Source of the DNA: CAYZAK01 sp964476445 | GTDB lineage: Bacteria > CG03 > SLGR01 > JAGXOG01 | Direction of reading: 5' to 3' | Assembly: GCA_964476445.1 (NCBI GenBank) | Contig: CAYZAK010000005.1 | Span: 1 to 62,696 of the forward strand | Length of the DNA stretch: 62,696 nt | Part shown: positions 1 to 8,546 of the stretch, one piece after another | Layout: each line of letters begins with the position of its first letter | Numbering within the stretch: the stretch's first letter is position 1 | The notes under the pieces: model-generated | Told to the model about the DNA's origin: nothing | Database searches by the model: none | Seen by the model: only the letters and a program-made list of their open reading frames with translations | Translations under genes and position numbers: made by a program

Positions 1-207
1 ACTGAGATAGATCAAAATAATATTAATCAATGAACAGAGTTCGTAATTTTCGTTAACTAAGCTAATAATAAAAGTCTTTTCTTATAACTAAATTTGATAT
101 TAACTACTTAATTTATTGACAAGTGAAGTCTGCAATAAATTTCCTTCATAAAACAGGTCTATATACAAAAAAAGGAAATCTTAGAAAAGTAGTAAAATAA
201 GTTTCCT

Positions 208-822
208 ATGTATTCCTATCTACCTACTTTTGCGGTAGGTTTCCACGGATGTGACAAAGAAACAAAAAATAGTGTTATTAATGGTAAATCTCGGTTAAAG
301 CCAAGTAAAAATGAATATGATTGGCTTGGAAATGGTATTTACTTTTGGGAAAACAATCCAAAAAGGGCTCTAAAATACGCTGAAAATATAGCACAAAACC
401 CAAAAAAATATAATTCTAAAATTGAAAAACCAGCTTCTATTGGTGCCTTCATTGATATGACTAAATGTTTTAATCTTTTGGATTCAAAACTTATTGACTT
501 ATTAAAAAATGCATATGAAGCCTATAAAAAAATATGCGAAGTAGGGGAAGCAACTATGGCTGAAAATAAAATTATAGAAAAAGGTGTTCCACTTAAAAGA
601 AACTTAGATTGCGCTGTAATAGAAACACTTCATTCAATAAGAGACGAAAATGAACTTCCAGAATTTGATACAGTTCGTGGTGTCTTTTTTGAAGGCGCTG
701 AACTATATGAAGGATCTGGTTTTAAGGAAAAAAATCATATTCAAATATGCGTTAGGAATCCCAATTGTATAAAAGGTTATTTTGACCCACTTAAAAAAAT
801 ACCTACACATCCCTTACCGTAA
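208..822 (+). CDS. ADP-ribosyltransferase-like (PARP/DUF3990-type) protein of unknown role
   Basis: A 204-residue soluble protein. The N-terminal half carries a GFHGCD motif (His13) followed about 30 residues later by WLGNGIYFWEN (residues 39-49), which resembles the H...Y spacing of ADP-ribosyltransferase-fold enzymes (HGT...GIYF in PARP-like and DUF3990 proteins). A C-terminal segment, FFEGAELYEG then NHIQICVRNP (residues 160-185), could hold the third, Glu-bearing strand. I recognise the general family pattern but not a characterised member; the target (protein, nucleic acid or small molecule) cannot be told. No Shine-Dalgarno sequence precedes the ATG. The gene is visibly more AT-rich than its neighbours, stands alone, and ends 48 bp from the 3' end of tRNA-Asn on the opposite strand, a common landing site for acquired DNA. 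No antitoxin-like partner lies in the 207 bp upstream, but the window starts there. Confidence 0.6.
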   Translation: MYSYLPTFAVGFHGCDKETKNSVINGKSRLKPSKNEYDWLGNGIYFWENNPKRALKYAENIAQNPKKYNSKIEKPASIGAFIDMTKCFNLLDSKLIDLLKNAYEAYKKICEVGEATMAENKIIEKGVPLKRNLDCAVIETLHSIRDENELPEFDTVRGVFFEGAELYEGSGFKEKNHIQICVRNPNCIKGYFDPLKKIPTHPLP

Positions 823-869
823 AAATAAAATACTCTAAAAACCATACACAAAATAAGTAGAAAAATGGT

Positions 870-945
870 TGGCTCCCCGGGTTGGACTCGAACCAACGAC
901 AAATCGGTTAACAGCCGATTGCTCTGCCAACTGAGCTACCGGGGA
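870..945 (-). tRNA. tRNA-Asn (anticodon GTT)
   Basis: Cloverleaf read on the minus strand: 7-bp acceptor stem TCCCCGG/CCGGGGA, D-arm GCTCAGTTGGCAGAGC, anticodon loop CTGTTAA giving GTT, T-arm with GGTTCGAGTCC, discriminator G and encoded CCA. It lies 24 bp downstream of porB on the same strand, so it may be transcribed with that operon. tRNA-Asn(GUU) is a queuosine substrate, and this window also holds preQ0/preQ1 synthesis genes at 50.5-52.6 kb. Confidence 0.96.
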
Positions 946-969
946 ACTAATATTTAAAAATTTTGTTTT

Positions 970-1908
970 CTATTCTTCTTTAGAAGTGGCTTCTTGCATA
1001 TTTTCCAGGCGTTTCCAGTTATCATCAACCCATTCCTGAATTTCATTAATTATATGTTTATTTTCTTCTCGTTTCAAGTGCCTGAACCTTCCCTGCATGT
1101 CCAGCCAGTCTTTGACCGGTTTTTGTTTACGGGGCGTCTTAGATATTTTCCAGACACCGTTTTCAACTTCGTAGAGAGGCCATATCTTTGAAGATACGGC
1201 TAATTCTGCAATTTCCACCGTTTTCTCAGTTTTATGCTTCCAGCCCGGAGGACACGGGGACATAATATTTAAGAAAGCCGGCCCCTCAACGGCAAAGGCC
1301 TTTCTCGCTTTTTCAATGAGATCTTTCCAGTTAGAAATTGCCCCCTGAGCAACATACGGAATGCCGTGTGCCGCTACTATGCCGGTTAAATCTTTTGCAA
1401 ACTGTGATTTTCCAGGTATTACATTACCGGCTGGGGAGGTGGTTGTGGAAGCTCCCTTAGTTGTTGCACTGGAACGCTGAATTCCGGTGTTCATGTAAGC
1501 TTCGTTGTTGTAACAGACATATACAAAATCATGGCCCCGTTCTAAAGCGCCGGATAAAGACTGCAATCCTATGTCGTAGGTGCCGCCGTCACCTCCAAAA
1601 GCCAAAAATTTTACATCTTTATCTATCTTGCCTTTTTTCTTTAAGGCCCGGTAGGCGGTCTCAGCACCGGATATAGTAGCCGCCGAATTTTCAAAAGCGT
1701 TGTGTATCCAGGGAGTATCCCAGGAGGTATAAGGATAGATGGTAGTGGCCACTTCTAAACAACCGGTGGCATTTGATACAACAACCGGATCTTTGGTTCC
1801 CATCATTACCATTTTAGCAACAATTGGAGCGCCGCATCCTGCACACAAACGGTGTCCGGCACACAGACGCTGGGGACATTCGGGTAATTCTTTAATTGAT
1901 ACGCTCAT
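970..1908 (-). CDS. porB: 2-oxoacid:ferredoxin oxidoreductase, beta subunit (thiamine pyrophosphate)
   Basis: 312 residues. Beta subunit of a pyruvate (or other 2-oxoacid):ferredoxin oxidoreductase, which oxidatively decarboxylates 2-oxoacids to acyl-CoA and reduces ferredoxin in the cytoplasm. The N-terminus has the cysteine pair CAGHRLCAGCG (cluster ligands). The TPP/Mg motif is GGDGGTYDIG (about residues 104-113) followed by NNEAYMNTGIQRS. A further conserved Cys lies in SPCPPGW. The gene overlaps the upstream lipoprotein gene by 4 bp (ATGA), so translation is probably coupled. It is last in the order porG-porD-porA-lipoprotein-porB. Which 2-oxoacid is used cannot be settled from sequence; pyruvate is the default for this subunit architecture. 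Confidence 0.93.
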   Translation of the reverse strand: MSVSIKELPECPQRLCAGHRLCAGCGAPIVAKMVMMGTKDPVVVSNATGCLEVATTIYPYTSWDTPWIHNAFENSAATISGAETAYRALKKKGKIDKDVKFLAFGGDGGTYDIGLQSLSGALERGHDFVYVCYNNEAYMNTGIQRSSATTKGASTTTSPAGNVIPGKSQFAKDLTGIVAAHGIPYVAQGAISNWKDLIEKARKAFAVEGPAFLNIMSPCPPGWKHKTEKTVEIAELAVSSKIWPLYEVENGVWKISKTPRKQKPVKDWLDMQGRFRHLKREENKHIINEIQEWVDDNWKRLENMQEATSKEE

Positions 1909-2234
1909 CGAGCTTGCCTTTCTAACTCTTGCATTCTCTTGGCAACTTCTTCCTGAAATTCATGGGATCTAAGAATAGCACGGTTATTATCGGCATGCTT
2001 TTCCACATCATCCATAGTTACACCGTAGCGATCCAAAAGCCGATCCATTGATAATTCGTATTCTTCTCTTGCCATATCTCTATCCCCAAACCTTCTCATA
2101 TAATATTGAAAATAAAATTGTTGATGGGCCATAATATCTACAAATTGGTCCTCATTAAGTTTGTCTCCACCTATAATACCGCACCCGGTGGCGGCTATCA
2201 TAACAAAAAGCAATAAACCAGCGATATATTTCAT
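1905..2234 (-). CDS. Small lipoprotein encoded between porA and porB
   Basis: 109 residues. It begins with a short lipoprotein signal: Lys2, a hydrophobic core, then the lipobox AATGC with Cys18. The mature 92 residues are predicted to be helical and highly charged (FGDRDMAREEYELSMDRLL, then a YGVTMDDVEKH turn). This helix-turn arrangement is reminiscent of small helical lipoprotein domains such as DUF4296-like proteins, but I cannot assign a family. Its ATG directly follows the porA stop codon (TAAATG) and its own stop overlaps the porB start by 4 bp, so it is embedded in the operon and translationally coupled on both sides. An envelope lipoprotein inside the cistron set of a cytoplasmic ferredoxin oxidoreductase is unexpected. 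Function unknown. Confidence 0.85.
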   Translation of the reverse strand: MKYIAGLLLFVMIAATGCGIIGGDKLNEDQFVDIMAHQQFYFQYYMRRFGDRDMAREEYELSMDRLLDRYGVTMDDVEKHADNNRAILRSHEFQEEVAKRMQELERQAR

Positions 2235-3413
2235 TTACCTTACCCCCAGATAGCTAACTTTCTTCTTTACTTTCCCGGCCTCTTTTATCTCTTTTAAGTC
2301 ATTAAAAACTTTATTTATATGTCCAGGATTAATTTCCCGGCCTCCCAGACCGTATATATAATCTTTAATCAAAGGTTTCCTAGACTCTTCAAATAACGCA
2401 GACCGAATTTCTACAAAGAGAGGGCCCCCCTGATTGGAAAAACTTTCTGATCTATCCAGAATAGCAACTGCCGCCTTATCTTTTAAAACTTTAGCTATTT
2501 CTTCAGCGGGAAACGGTCTGAACAACCGGGGAAAAACCAACCCGGCTTTTGTCCCCTGTTCCCTTAAATCATCAATCACGTCTTTTGCAGTACCCACGGT
2601 GGAGTTCAAAGCCACCACCACAATATCGGCATCATTGGCTTTATATGTTTCAACTTTTTTATATTTTCTTCCGGATAACTTTTCATATTCTTTGTATACC
2701 CTATCCACTACATCCGGAACTTTAGTCATAGCTTCAGATTGTTGTCTTTTATGCTCAAAATAGTAGTCAAATAAATCCAGTGGACCGTAGGTTACCGGAT
2801 CGTCAACGTTTAAAAGCGGTTTTTCTGCTATATATTCCCCCACGAAATCTTTTACAATTTTATCCTCGTTTATTTTTACCCCTTCCATTGAGTGGCTGGT
2901 TATAAATCCATCCTGCATTACCATAACCGGAAGAAGTACATCTTTATCTTCAGCTATTTGGACAGCAGCAATTACATTATCATAAACTTCCTGGGCGTTT
3001 TCACAGTAAATCTGTATCCAGCCAGAATCCCTGGCACCCATGCTGTCAGAATGGTCACAATGGATATTTATGGGACCCGAAAGCGCTCTATTTACCACTG
3101 GCATCACTATGGGAAGCCTTGTTGAAGCAGCAATGTAGACAATTTCCCACATAAGGGCCAGACCATTTGCTGCAGTAGCGGTCATCGCACGGGCTCCGGA
3201 TGCGGACGCTCCTACACACGCTGACATTGCCGAATGCTCGGATTCTACGGGCACAAATTCTGTATCAACTAAACCATCAGCGACAAATTCTGAAAATTTC
3301 ATTACTACCGGGGTCTGGGGGGTTATAGGATAAGCGGCTATCACATCGGGGTTGATCTGCTTCATTGCTTCTGAAGCTGCATACGCACCGGTTAACGCTT
3401 TGGTTTTTGTCAT
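2235..3413 (-). CDS. porA: 2-oxoacid:ferredoxin oxidoreductase, alpha subunit
   Basis: 392 residues. Alpha subunit with the pyrimidine-binding domain of the TPP enzyme: AYPITPQTPVV near residues 24-34, VESEHSAMSACVGAS near residues 57-71, and the middle segment MPVVNRALSGPINIHCDHSD typical of pyruvate:ferredoxin oxidoreductase. The C-terminal part (from about residue 260, DIVVVALNSTVGTAKDVID) matches the transketolase C-terminal-like domain that forms the interface. Its start overlaps the porD stop by 4 bp. The four-subunit split (gamma, delta, alpha, beta) is the arrangement found in archaea and many anaerobic bacteria, as opposed to the single-chain enzyme of clostridia. Confidence 0.95.
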   Translation of the reverse strand: MTKTKALTGAYAASEAMKQINPDVIAAYPITPQTPVVMKFSEFVADGLVDTEFVPVESEHSAMSACVGASASGARAMTATAANGLALMWEIVYIAASTRLPIVMPVVNRALSGPINIHCDHSDSMGARDSGWIQIYCENAQEVYDNVIAAVQIAEDKDVLLPVMVMQDGFITSHSMEGVKINEDKIVKDFVGEYIAEKPLLNVDDPVTYGPLDLFDYYFEHKRQQSEAMTKVPDVVDRVYKEYEKLSGRKYKKVETYKANDADIVVVALNSTVGTAKDVIDDLREQGTKAGLVFPRLFRPFPAEEIAKVLKDKAAVAILDRSESFSNQGGPLFVEIRSALFEESRKPLIKDYIYGLGGREINPGHINKVFNDLKEIKEAGKVKKKVSYLGVR

Positions 3414-3697
3414 CTTTCTTCCTTTACCATTTTAATACACTTTTTCGGGCATACTTCTGCACAAATTCCACAGCCCTTGCAATAGTCTAAATCTACCTTG
3501 CCCAGTGAACCGCCGTCTTTGGTCTCAATAGCCATATCCGGGCAGTATATCCAACAAAAAAGACAATCAATACATTCATCCCGGTCAACCACCGGTTTAA
3601 AAGTTTTCCAATCGCCGGTTTTGTATTCCCGGGAATTGCCGGCCTGAGTTATTTTACCACCTTTAGGTATATCTTTCCAACCGTTTTGCTCAGTCAT
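3410..3697 (-). CDS. porD: 2-oxoacid:ferredoxin oxidoreductase, delta subunit (2x[4Fe-4S])
   Basis: 95 residues, the electron-transfer subunit. Two ferredoxin-type motifs are visible: CIDCLFCWIYCP (about residues 41-52) and CKGCGICAEVCP (about residues 73-84), each supplying four cysteines for a [4Fe-4S] cluster in crossed pairing. Length and position between gamma and alpha subunits fit the family. It is separated from porG by a single base and overlaps porA by 4 bp, so the subunits are co-translated. Confidence 0.95.
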   Translation of the reverse strand: MTEQNGWKDIPKGGKITQAGNSREYKTGDWKTFKPVVDRDECIDCLFCWIYCPDMAIETKDGGSLGKVDLDYCKGCGICAEVCPKKCIKMVKEER

Positions 3698-3698
3698 A

Positions 3699-4277
3699 TC
3701 AGTCTGATCCTACCTCTTGGTATGCTCTTTGAATTCCTTCTAAATTTGCCTCCACCGCTTTGGTGGAAAGTTTTTCTTTGAAATGATTTGCAATTTTTTG
3801 TTTTAAAACATCAAGTTCTACAATCCCGGTTACCTTTACCAGTGCACCTAGCATCGGAACATTTGTTTTAGGGCGTTTTAAAGTATCTAATGCTATCTTA
3901 GTAGCATCCACCGTATAAATTTTTTGGCTATCCAAGGAATTAAGGCTTTTCTTTATTTTAGAAACTGGCTGTTTGGAATTTATAACAATAGAACCGTCTT
4001 TTATCAGGCCATTCATTACATCTTCCGTGTCTAAAAGCGTGGGGTCTATTACCACTACGGTCTCCGGGTTTTCAACCCCGGAATGAATCCTTATCTCACT
4101 GTCGCTTATACGGGTATAAGCTTTAATTGGAGCACCGGTTCTCTCCGGTCCGTATTCAGGAAAAGCCTGAATAAATTTATCTGCTTCCATAGCAGACTCG
4201 GCCAATAAAAGACATGCAGTCTTGGCTCCCTGGCCGCCACGGCCGTGAAATCTTATTTCTGTAATTTTTTTGCTCAT
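3699..4277 (-). CDS. porG: 2-oxoacid:ferredoxin oxidoreductase, gamma subunit
   Basis: 192 residues. The N-terminal IRFHGRGGQGAKTA motif is the gamma-subunit signature, followed by FPEYGPERTGAPIKAY, also typical. The subunit takes part in CoA binding in this enzyme family. It is the first gene of the por cluster, 36 bp downstream of recR on the same strand. No clear Shine-Dalgarno sequence precedes the ATG. Confidence 0.94.
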   Translation of the reverse strand: MSKKITEIRFHGRGGQGAKTACLLLAESAMEADKFIQAFPEYGPERTGAPIKAYTRISDSEIRIHSGVENPETVVVIDPTLLDTEDVMNGLIKDGSIVINSKQPVSKIKKSLNSLDSQKIYTVDATKIALDTLKRPKTNVPMLGALVKVTGIVELDVLKQKIANHFKEKLSTKAVEANLEGIQRAYQEVGSD

Positions 4278-4313
4278 AATTAGTATTTAATTTTACTAAA
4301 TTATTGATTTATG

Positions 4314-4916
4314 TCAAAATTCTCTTCTACCCTCCAGAGCTTTTCCCAGAGTAACACCGTCAGCGTACTCTAAATTTCCGCCCATGGGTATCCCTAAAGC
4401 CAGGTGAGTTACCTTAACATTGTAATCTTTTAACTCTTCTTTTATGTACTCTGCGGTAGCCTCTCCTTCAACATCCGGATCAGTAGCCAGAATAACCTCT
4501 TTAATTTCGTCATTTTTCGCTATCCTATTAAGAAGCTGGGATATTCTTAAGTCCTCAGGCTCCACTCCGTCAAGAGGGGACAGAGAGCCCATTATAACAT
4601 GGTAAAGACCCCGGTATTCACCGGTCGATTCCATGGCCACAACATCCTGGGGATTTTCCACTACACAGATCGCCGTGCCTGACCGGTCCTGATTATCACA
4701 TATATTACAGATCTTGCGATCGGTGTAATTGCCACATTGCTGACACGGTGAAATATTCTGCCGGGCTTCGTTAATAGCTTCCGCCAGTTCTTCGGCATCT
4801 CGAACCGGTTCCTTGAGTATGTAAAAGGCCAGCCTCTGAGCCGTCTTGGGACCAACGCCGGGCAAACGGGACAGATTATTTACAAGTTTTTCTACAGAAC
4901 TGGGGTAGTTGTACAT
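4314..4916 (-). CDS. recR: Recombination mediator protein RecR
   Basis: 200 residues, the usual length. RecR assists RecF/RecO loading of RecA at gaps. An N-terminal helix-hairpin-helix (LSRLPGVGPKTAQRLAF), a C4 zinc finger (CQQCGNYTDRKICNIC, about residues 58-73), and the Toprim domain starting at ICVVENPQDVVAME are all present, followed by the conserved LGIPMGGNLEYAD. It forms the conserved trio dnaX-ybaB-recR with 9 bp or less between genes. Confidence 0.97.
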   Translation of the reverse strand: MYNYPSSVEKLVNNLSRLPGVGPKTAQRLAFYILKEPVRDAEELAEAINEARQNISPCQQCGNYTDRKICNICDNQDRSGTAICVVENPQDVVAMESTGEYRGLYHVIMGSLSPLDGVEPEDLRISQLLNRIAKNDEIKEVILATDPDVEGEATAEYIKEELKDYNVKVTHLALGIPMGGNLEYADGVTLGKALEGRREF

Positions 4917-4925
4917 GTTCTGAAA

Positions 4926-5210
4926 TTACATTCCCGGTAAATTCATCCCTCCCATAACTTCCTTGGCCTTGGTTTTTTGAACGTCCTGCTGTTTTTTAAA
5001 ACATTGGGTCACTGCTTCATTGATCTCTTTTTCTACAGAACGACGTCCTGAATTATAAAGTTCTTCGGACATACTTACCTTTTTTACTTTTCCGCCGCCG
5101 GTTATAGTTATGGAGATACCCTTGGTATCCACATCTATTTTAGTCTTATCTATATCTCTCTGCATCTTTTTTAGCTTACCGGCCTGTTTCATAAAATCCA
5201 TCATTCCCAT
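4926..5210 (-). CDS. ybaB: YbaB/EbfC family nucleoid-associated protein
   Basis: 94 residues, slightly shorter than the E. coli protein. It has the N-terminal helix FMKQAGKLKKMQRDIDKTK, the central strands ISITITGGGKVKKVSM and a C-terminal helix, as in dimeric DNA-binding YbaB. It lies between dnaX and recR, its canonical location; co-transcription with both is likely. Confidence 0.95.
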   Translation of the reverse strand: MGMMDFMKQAGKLKKMQRDIDKTKIDVDTKGISITITGGGKVKKVSMSEELYNSGRRSVEKEINEAVTQCFKKQQDVQKTKAKEVMGGMNLPGM

Positions 5211-5215
5211 AGTAT

Positions 5216-6850
5216 TTACTCCTTTTCTATTTTTCCGTTAAATATATCAACTATCTTACCTACCACAGGTTCATCCTGTTCTATTTGAGCAGGATTAATC
5301 CTATTGTTTTTCTTTTTTTTTGAAATGTTCTTACCTGATTGATTTCTTTTGTTAAAAATTTCTTTTGACCTATGAACATCAACAGTATATTCGGCTCCCA
5401 TAATTTTTTCCACCGAATTTTTAAGAATATTTTTTTTATCCTCGCTTAACTCAAGAGGACTCTTATATCTTATAATAATTTTTTTCTTATCTTTTTTAAG
5501 CCCGGCTTCCGCTTTTTTCAATGTATGAAACAGGGGCTGAGATTGACGTTTTATTAAGGATAAAATTTTACTCCACTTTCCCGATTTTGCAGGCTTTTTG
5601 ATCTGTTTCGGGGGAATTTTTTTACTGGATTCAGGTGAAGAGGGTTTTTGTTCAGAAACCGTCCTCGGAAAATTTTTTTCTTTGGAGGGGCCCCCTTCTT
5701 TATTTAACCGGGGCTTTGTATTCTCTTCCTTATCCATAAAGCTAACTATATCCTCAAAACTTACATACTCCTGGCAAAGCTTAAAAATTACGGTATCCAT
5801 AACTATATGAGGATTATCAGAATATTTTAACCTGCGGGCATTATTGTTCATAAATTCAGTTACCCAGGTTAATTCCTCTTTTGAAAATTTAACTGCTTCA
5901 GCTGCCAGGCGTGTGGAATATTCTTTATCAAAACCCATAAATTCTGTAGTATCATCGAATACTTTGGCAAACATCAAATTTCTAAAATGTCTGAACAAAT
6001 CGTTAAAAAGACGGTTTAAATTATAACCCTCCTGTAAGAGCTTACCGGTCAGTTCAAGAGCAGCCTTTATATTTTTGGTTTTTATGTGCCGGGTGTAAGA
6101 AAAAAGAAATTCTCTGGGTATCAAGCCCAGTATATCAGCCACCTCGTCCGAGGGAATATTTCCGCCGGCAAACGAAAGAACCTGGTCCATTATACTCTGG
6201 GCATCTCTCATACTACCTTTTGCGGCCCGGGCGATCTGCCATAACCCTTCTTCTTCATATTCCGCGCCCTCTTTTGAAGCTATATTTTGAAGAGCTTCTT
6301 TGATCTCCTTTTCCGAAAGCAACCTAAAATTAAAAGTCTGACATCTTGAAACTATAGTATCCAATACTTTGTCGGGTTCAGTAGTAGCCATTACAAAAAT
6401 GACATGATCCGGAGGCTCCTCAAGAGTCTTTAATAAAGCGTTAAAAGCCTCCTTGGTAAGCATATGAACTTCATCTATAATATAAAATTTGTACTTGGTC
6501 GAGGATGGAGCGAATTTTACGTTCTCCCTCAGCTCCCTTATCTCCCCAATTCCACGGTTGGAAGCGGCATCTATTTCAATGATATCAACTGATTCCCCAC
6601 GGGTTATTTCCCGGCAGGGGATACACTCGTTACAGGGTTCTTGAGCCTGGGGATTTTTACAATTTACGGCTTTAGCCAGTATCCGGGCACTGGTAGTTTT
6701 TCCTATGCCCCGGGGTCCTGTAAAAAGATAGGAATGAGAAATCTTATCCATTCTGATCGCATTTTTAAGAGTGCGGGTTATATGCTTTTGCCCTATAACT
6801 TCACTGAATTTTTGGGGCCTGTATTTTCTGGCAAGTACTAAATAAGACAT
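5216..6850 (-). CDS. dnaX: DNA polymerase III subunit gamma/tau
   Basis: 544 residues. Clamp-loader ATPase: Walker A GPRGIGKTTSA (about residues 45-55), the zinc-binding cysteines in CKNPQAQEPCNECIPC, Walker B IIDEVHML, and sensor motif SRCQTF. The C-terminal third (from about residue 370) is lysine-rich and of low complexity before a tau-like terminal domain. A run of nine A residues lies near the 3' end of the reading frame, but I see no in-frame X XXY YYZ slippery heptamer, so a frameshifted gamma form cannot be claimed. A GGAG ribosome-binding site precedes the ATG, and tRNA-Ala lies 55 bp upstream. Confidence 0.97.
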   Translation of the reverse strand: MSYLVLARKYRPQKFSEVIGQKHITRTLKNAIRMDKISHSYLFTGPRGIGKTTSARILAKAVNCKNPQAQEPCNECIPCREITRGESVDIIEIDAASNRGIGEIRELRENVKFAPSSTKYKFYIIDEVHMLTKEAFNALLKTLEEPPDHVIFVMATTEPDKVLDTIVSRCQTFNFRLLSEKEIKEALQNIASKEGAEYEEEGLWQIARAAKGSMRDAQSIMDQVLSFAGGNIPSDEVADILGLIPREFLFSYTRHIKTKNIKAALELTGKLLQEGYNLNRLFNDLFRHFRNLMFAKVFDDTTEFMGFDKEYSTRLAAEAVKFSKEELTWVTEFMNNNARRLKYSDNPHIVMDTVIFKLCQEYVSFEDIVSFMDKEENTKPRLNKEGGPSKEKNFPRTVSEQKPSSPESSKKIPPKQIKKPAKSGKWSKILSLIKRQSQPLFHTLKKAEAGLKKDKKKIIIRYKSPLELSEDKKNILKNSVEKIMGAEYTVDVHRSKEIFNKRNQSGKNISKKKKNNRINPAQIEQDEPVVGKIVDIFNGKIEKE

Positions 6851-6905
6851 ATGGTAAACTGTTCTCCGTTTTTTCTCTTCTGTAAATATTACCTAAAACT
6901 AAAAC

Positions 6906-6981
6906 TGGTGGAGATGAGGGGGATCGAACCCCTGACCTCGGCGTTGCGAACGCCGCGCTCTCCCGGCTGAGCTACATCCCC
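6906..6981 (-). tRNA. tRNA-Ala (anticodon CGC)
   Basis: Minus-strand cloverleaf with acceptor GGGGATG/CATCTCC, D-arm GCTCAGCCGGGAGAGC, anticodon stem CGGCG/CGCCG and loop TTCGCAA giving CGC, T-arm GGGGTTCGATCCCC, discriminator A and encoded CCA. The third acceptor pair is the G3:U70 wobble, the alanine identity element. It reads only GCG codons, so the genome must carry another tRNA-Ala. Confidence 0.95.
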
Positions 6982-6998
6982 CGGCAGATTATTAAAAG

Positions 6999-7094
6999 TG
7001 GCGGAGAGGCCGGGATTTGAACCCGGGCCAGGCCATTGTAGAGCCTGCTAGCGGTTTAGCAAACCGCCCCCTTCATCCACTTGGGTACCTCTCC
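6999..7094 (-). tRNA. tRNA-Ser (anticodon GCT)
   Basis: Minus-strand class II tRNA of 96 nt: acceptor GGAGAGG/CCTCTCC, anticodon stem GCGGT/ACCGC with loop TTGCTAA giving GCT, a long variable arm, T-arm CCGGGTTCAAATCCCGG, discriminator G and encoded CCA. It is 17 bp upstream of tRNA-Ala on the same strand and is probably co-transcribed with it and perhaps with dnaX. Confidence 0.95.
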
Positions 7095-7184
7095 GGATGA
7101 TTAAGTATTTAATTATATATATTTTTTTATAGTTGACAAAATATTAGCTGCAAAATCAATGCCCCAATCCTAAGCATATCGGTC

Positions 7185-8546
7185 TTAAACTACCCCCTGG
7201 GCCACCATGGCTCTGGCCACCTTGGTAAATCCTGCTATATTAGCCCCTATAAGATAGTTGTTTCCCCGACCGTAAGACTGGGCCGCTTCCAGAGAATCAC
7301 GGTGAATATTTTGCATAATCTCCTGTAACTGTCTATCAACTTCCTTTTTAGACCATGAGGTGCCTATCTTATTTTGGGACATCTCCAGGCCGGAGACGGC
7401 CACACCGCCGGCATTGGCCGCTTTTCCCGGACCAAAAAGAATATCGTTATTATTAAATATTTCAATGGCCTCCAGGGTGGAGGGCATATTTGCCCCCTCG
7501 GCAACACATAAACAACCGTTATCAACCAGGGCTTGGGCAGATTCTCCATCTAATTCGTTCTGAGTGGCACAGGGCAGAGCGATATCAACTTTTATTCCTT
7601 CTTTTCTGATAGCCTCCCATACATTGGCTCCCATAATACACATTGTCGAATATTGATCGGCATACTCCTCTATACGCCCCTTCTTAACGTTTTTTAATTC
7701 TTTTACATAACTCATTTTTTCTTCGTCAATTCCCTTCTCATCCACAACCGTGGAGTCGGAATCGCATAAGGTAATAACCTTTCCCCCTAACTGATTTATT
7801 TTTTCCGCGGCATGCTGGGCAACATTTCCCGCACCGCTTATAGCTACTATCTTATCCTTTATATCTATTCCTTTGGTAGCCAGCATTTCCTGAACAAAAT
7901 ATACCAGACCATAACCGGTCGCTTCCGGTCGAATATAACTTCCCCCGTATTCAATTCCCTTTCCGGTTAACACTCCGGTGTACTCATTAACTAATTTTTT
8001 ATAGTACCCAAACATATATCCAATTTCCTGAGAACCTACGCCGATATCCCCGGCAGGGACGTCAATATCCGAACCTATATGCCGGAACAACTCTCTTATG
8101 AATGCGTGGCAAAACCGCATGATTTCAATATCGGAACGACCTTTGGGATCAAAATCCGCGCCACCTTTTCCGCCACCCATCGGCAGGGAAGTTAAGGAGT
8201 TTTTAAAAATCTGTTCAAAGCCCAAAAACTTGATTATTCCCAGATTTACCGACTGATGAAACCGGAGCCCACCTTTATACGGACCTATGGCGTTGTTAAA
8301 CTGAACCCGATATCCTTTGTTTACCTGGACTTCCTCGTTATCATCTACCCATGGTACCCGAAACATAATAGTTCTGTCGGGAATAACAATTCTCTCAACT
8401 ATTTTAGCTTTTCTAAATTGGGGGTGTCTTTCCAAGACGGGCTTAATTGTATCTAAAACTTCCTTTACTGCCTGGTAAAATACTTTCTCGCCTTCCTGTT
8501 TTTTTAGCGATCTTTCCTTAAATTGTTTAAATGAAAATTTATACAT
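7185..8546 (-). CDS. gdhA: Glutamate dehydrogenase
   Basis: 453 residues, the length of the hexameric class I enzyme. It interconverts glutamate and 2-oxoglutarate plus ammonia in the cytoplasm. Visible are the substrate-binding segment NAIGPYKGGLRFH, the catalytic-lysine region PMGGGKGGADFDPKG (about residues 121-135), the dinucleotide-binding GAGNVAQHAAEK with Asp-Ser after the second strand, and ALPCATQNEL. The overall sequence resembles the NADP-dependent biosynthetic type, but coenzyme choice cannot be proven here. AGGAG lies about 12 nt upstream of the ATG. It stands as a single gene between two tRNA-Ser genes. Confidence 0.96.
   Translation of the reverse strand: MYKFSFKQFKERSLKKQEGEKVFYQAVKEVLDTIKPVLERHPQFRKAKIVERIVIPDRTIMFRVPWVDDNEEVQVNKGYRVQFNNAIGPYKGGLRFHQSVNLGIIKFLGFEQIFKNSLTSLPMGGGKGGADFDPKGRSDIEIMRFCHAFIRELFRHIGSDIDVPAGDIGVGSQEIGYMFGYYKKLVNEYTGVLTGKGIEYGGSYIRPEATGYGLVYFVQEMLATKGIDIKDKIVAISGAGNVAQHAAEKINQLGGKVITLCDSDSTVVDEKGIDEEKMSYVKELKNVKKGRIEEYADQYSTMCIMGANVWEAIRKEGIKVDIALPCATQNELDGESAQALVDNGCLCVAEGANMPSTLEAIEIFNNNDILFGPGKAANAGGVAVSGLEMSQNKIGTSWSKKEVDRQLQEIMQNIHRDSLEAAQSYGRGNNYLIGANIAGFTKVARAMVAQGVV

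Noticed and set aside
1..207. Possible partner gene upstream of the ADP-ribosyltransferase-like gene
   Set aside because: All frames are broken by stops; only AT-rich DNA with an isolated TTGACA near 116 lacking a -10 is visible.
5216..5460. Programmed frameshift in dnaX at A-rich runs
   Set aside because: The A runs are there (including nine A residues) but not in a canonical in-frame slippery heptamer, and no following hairpin was apparent.
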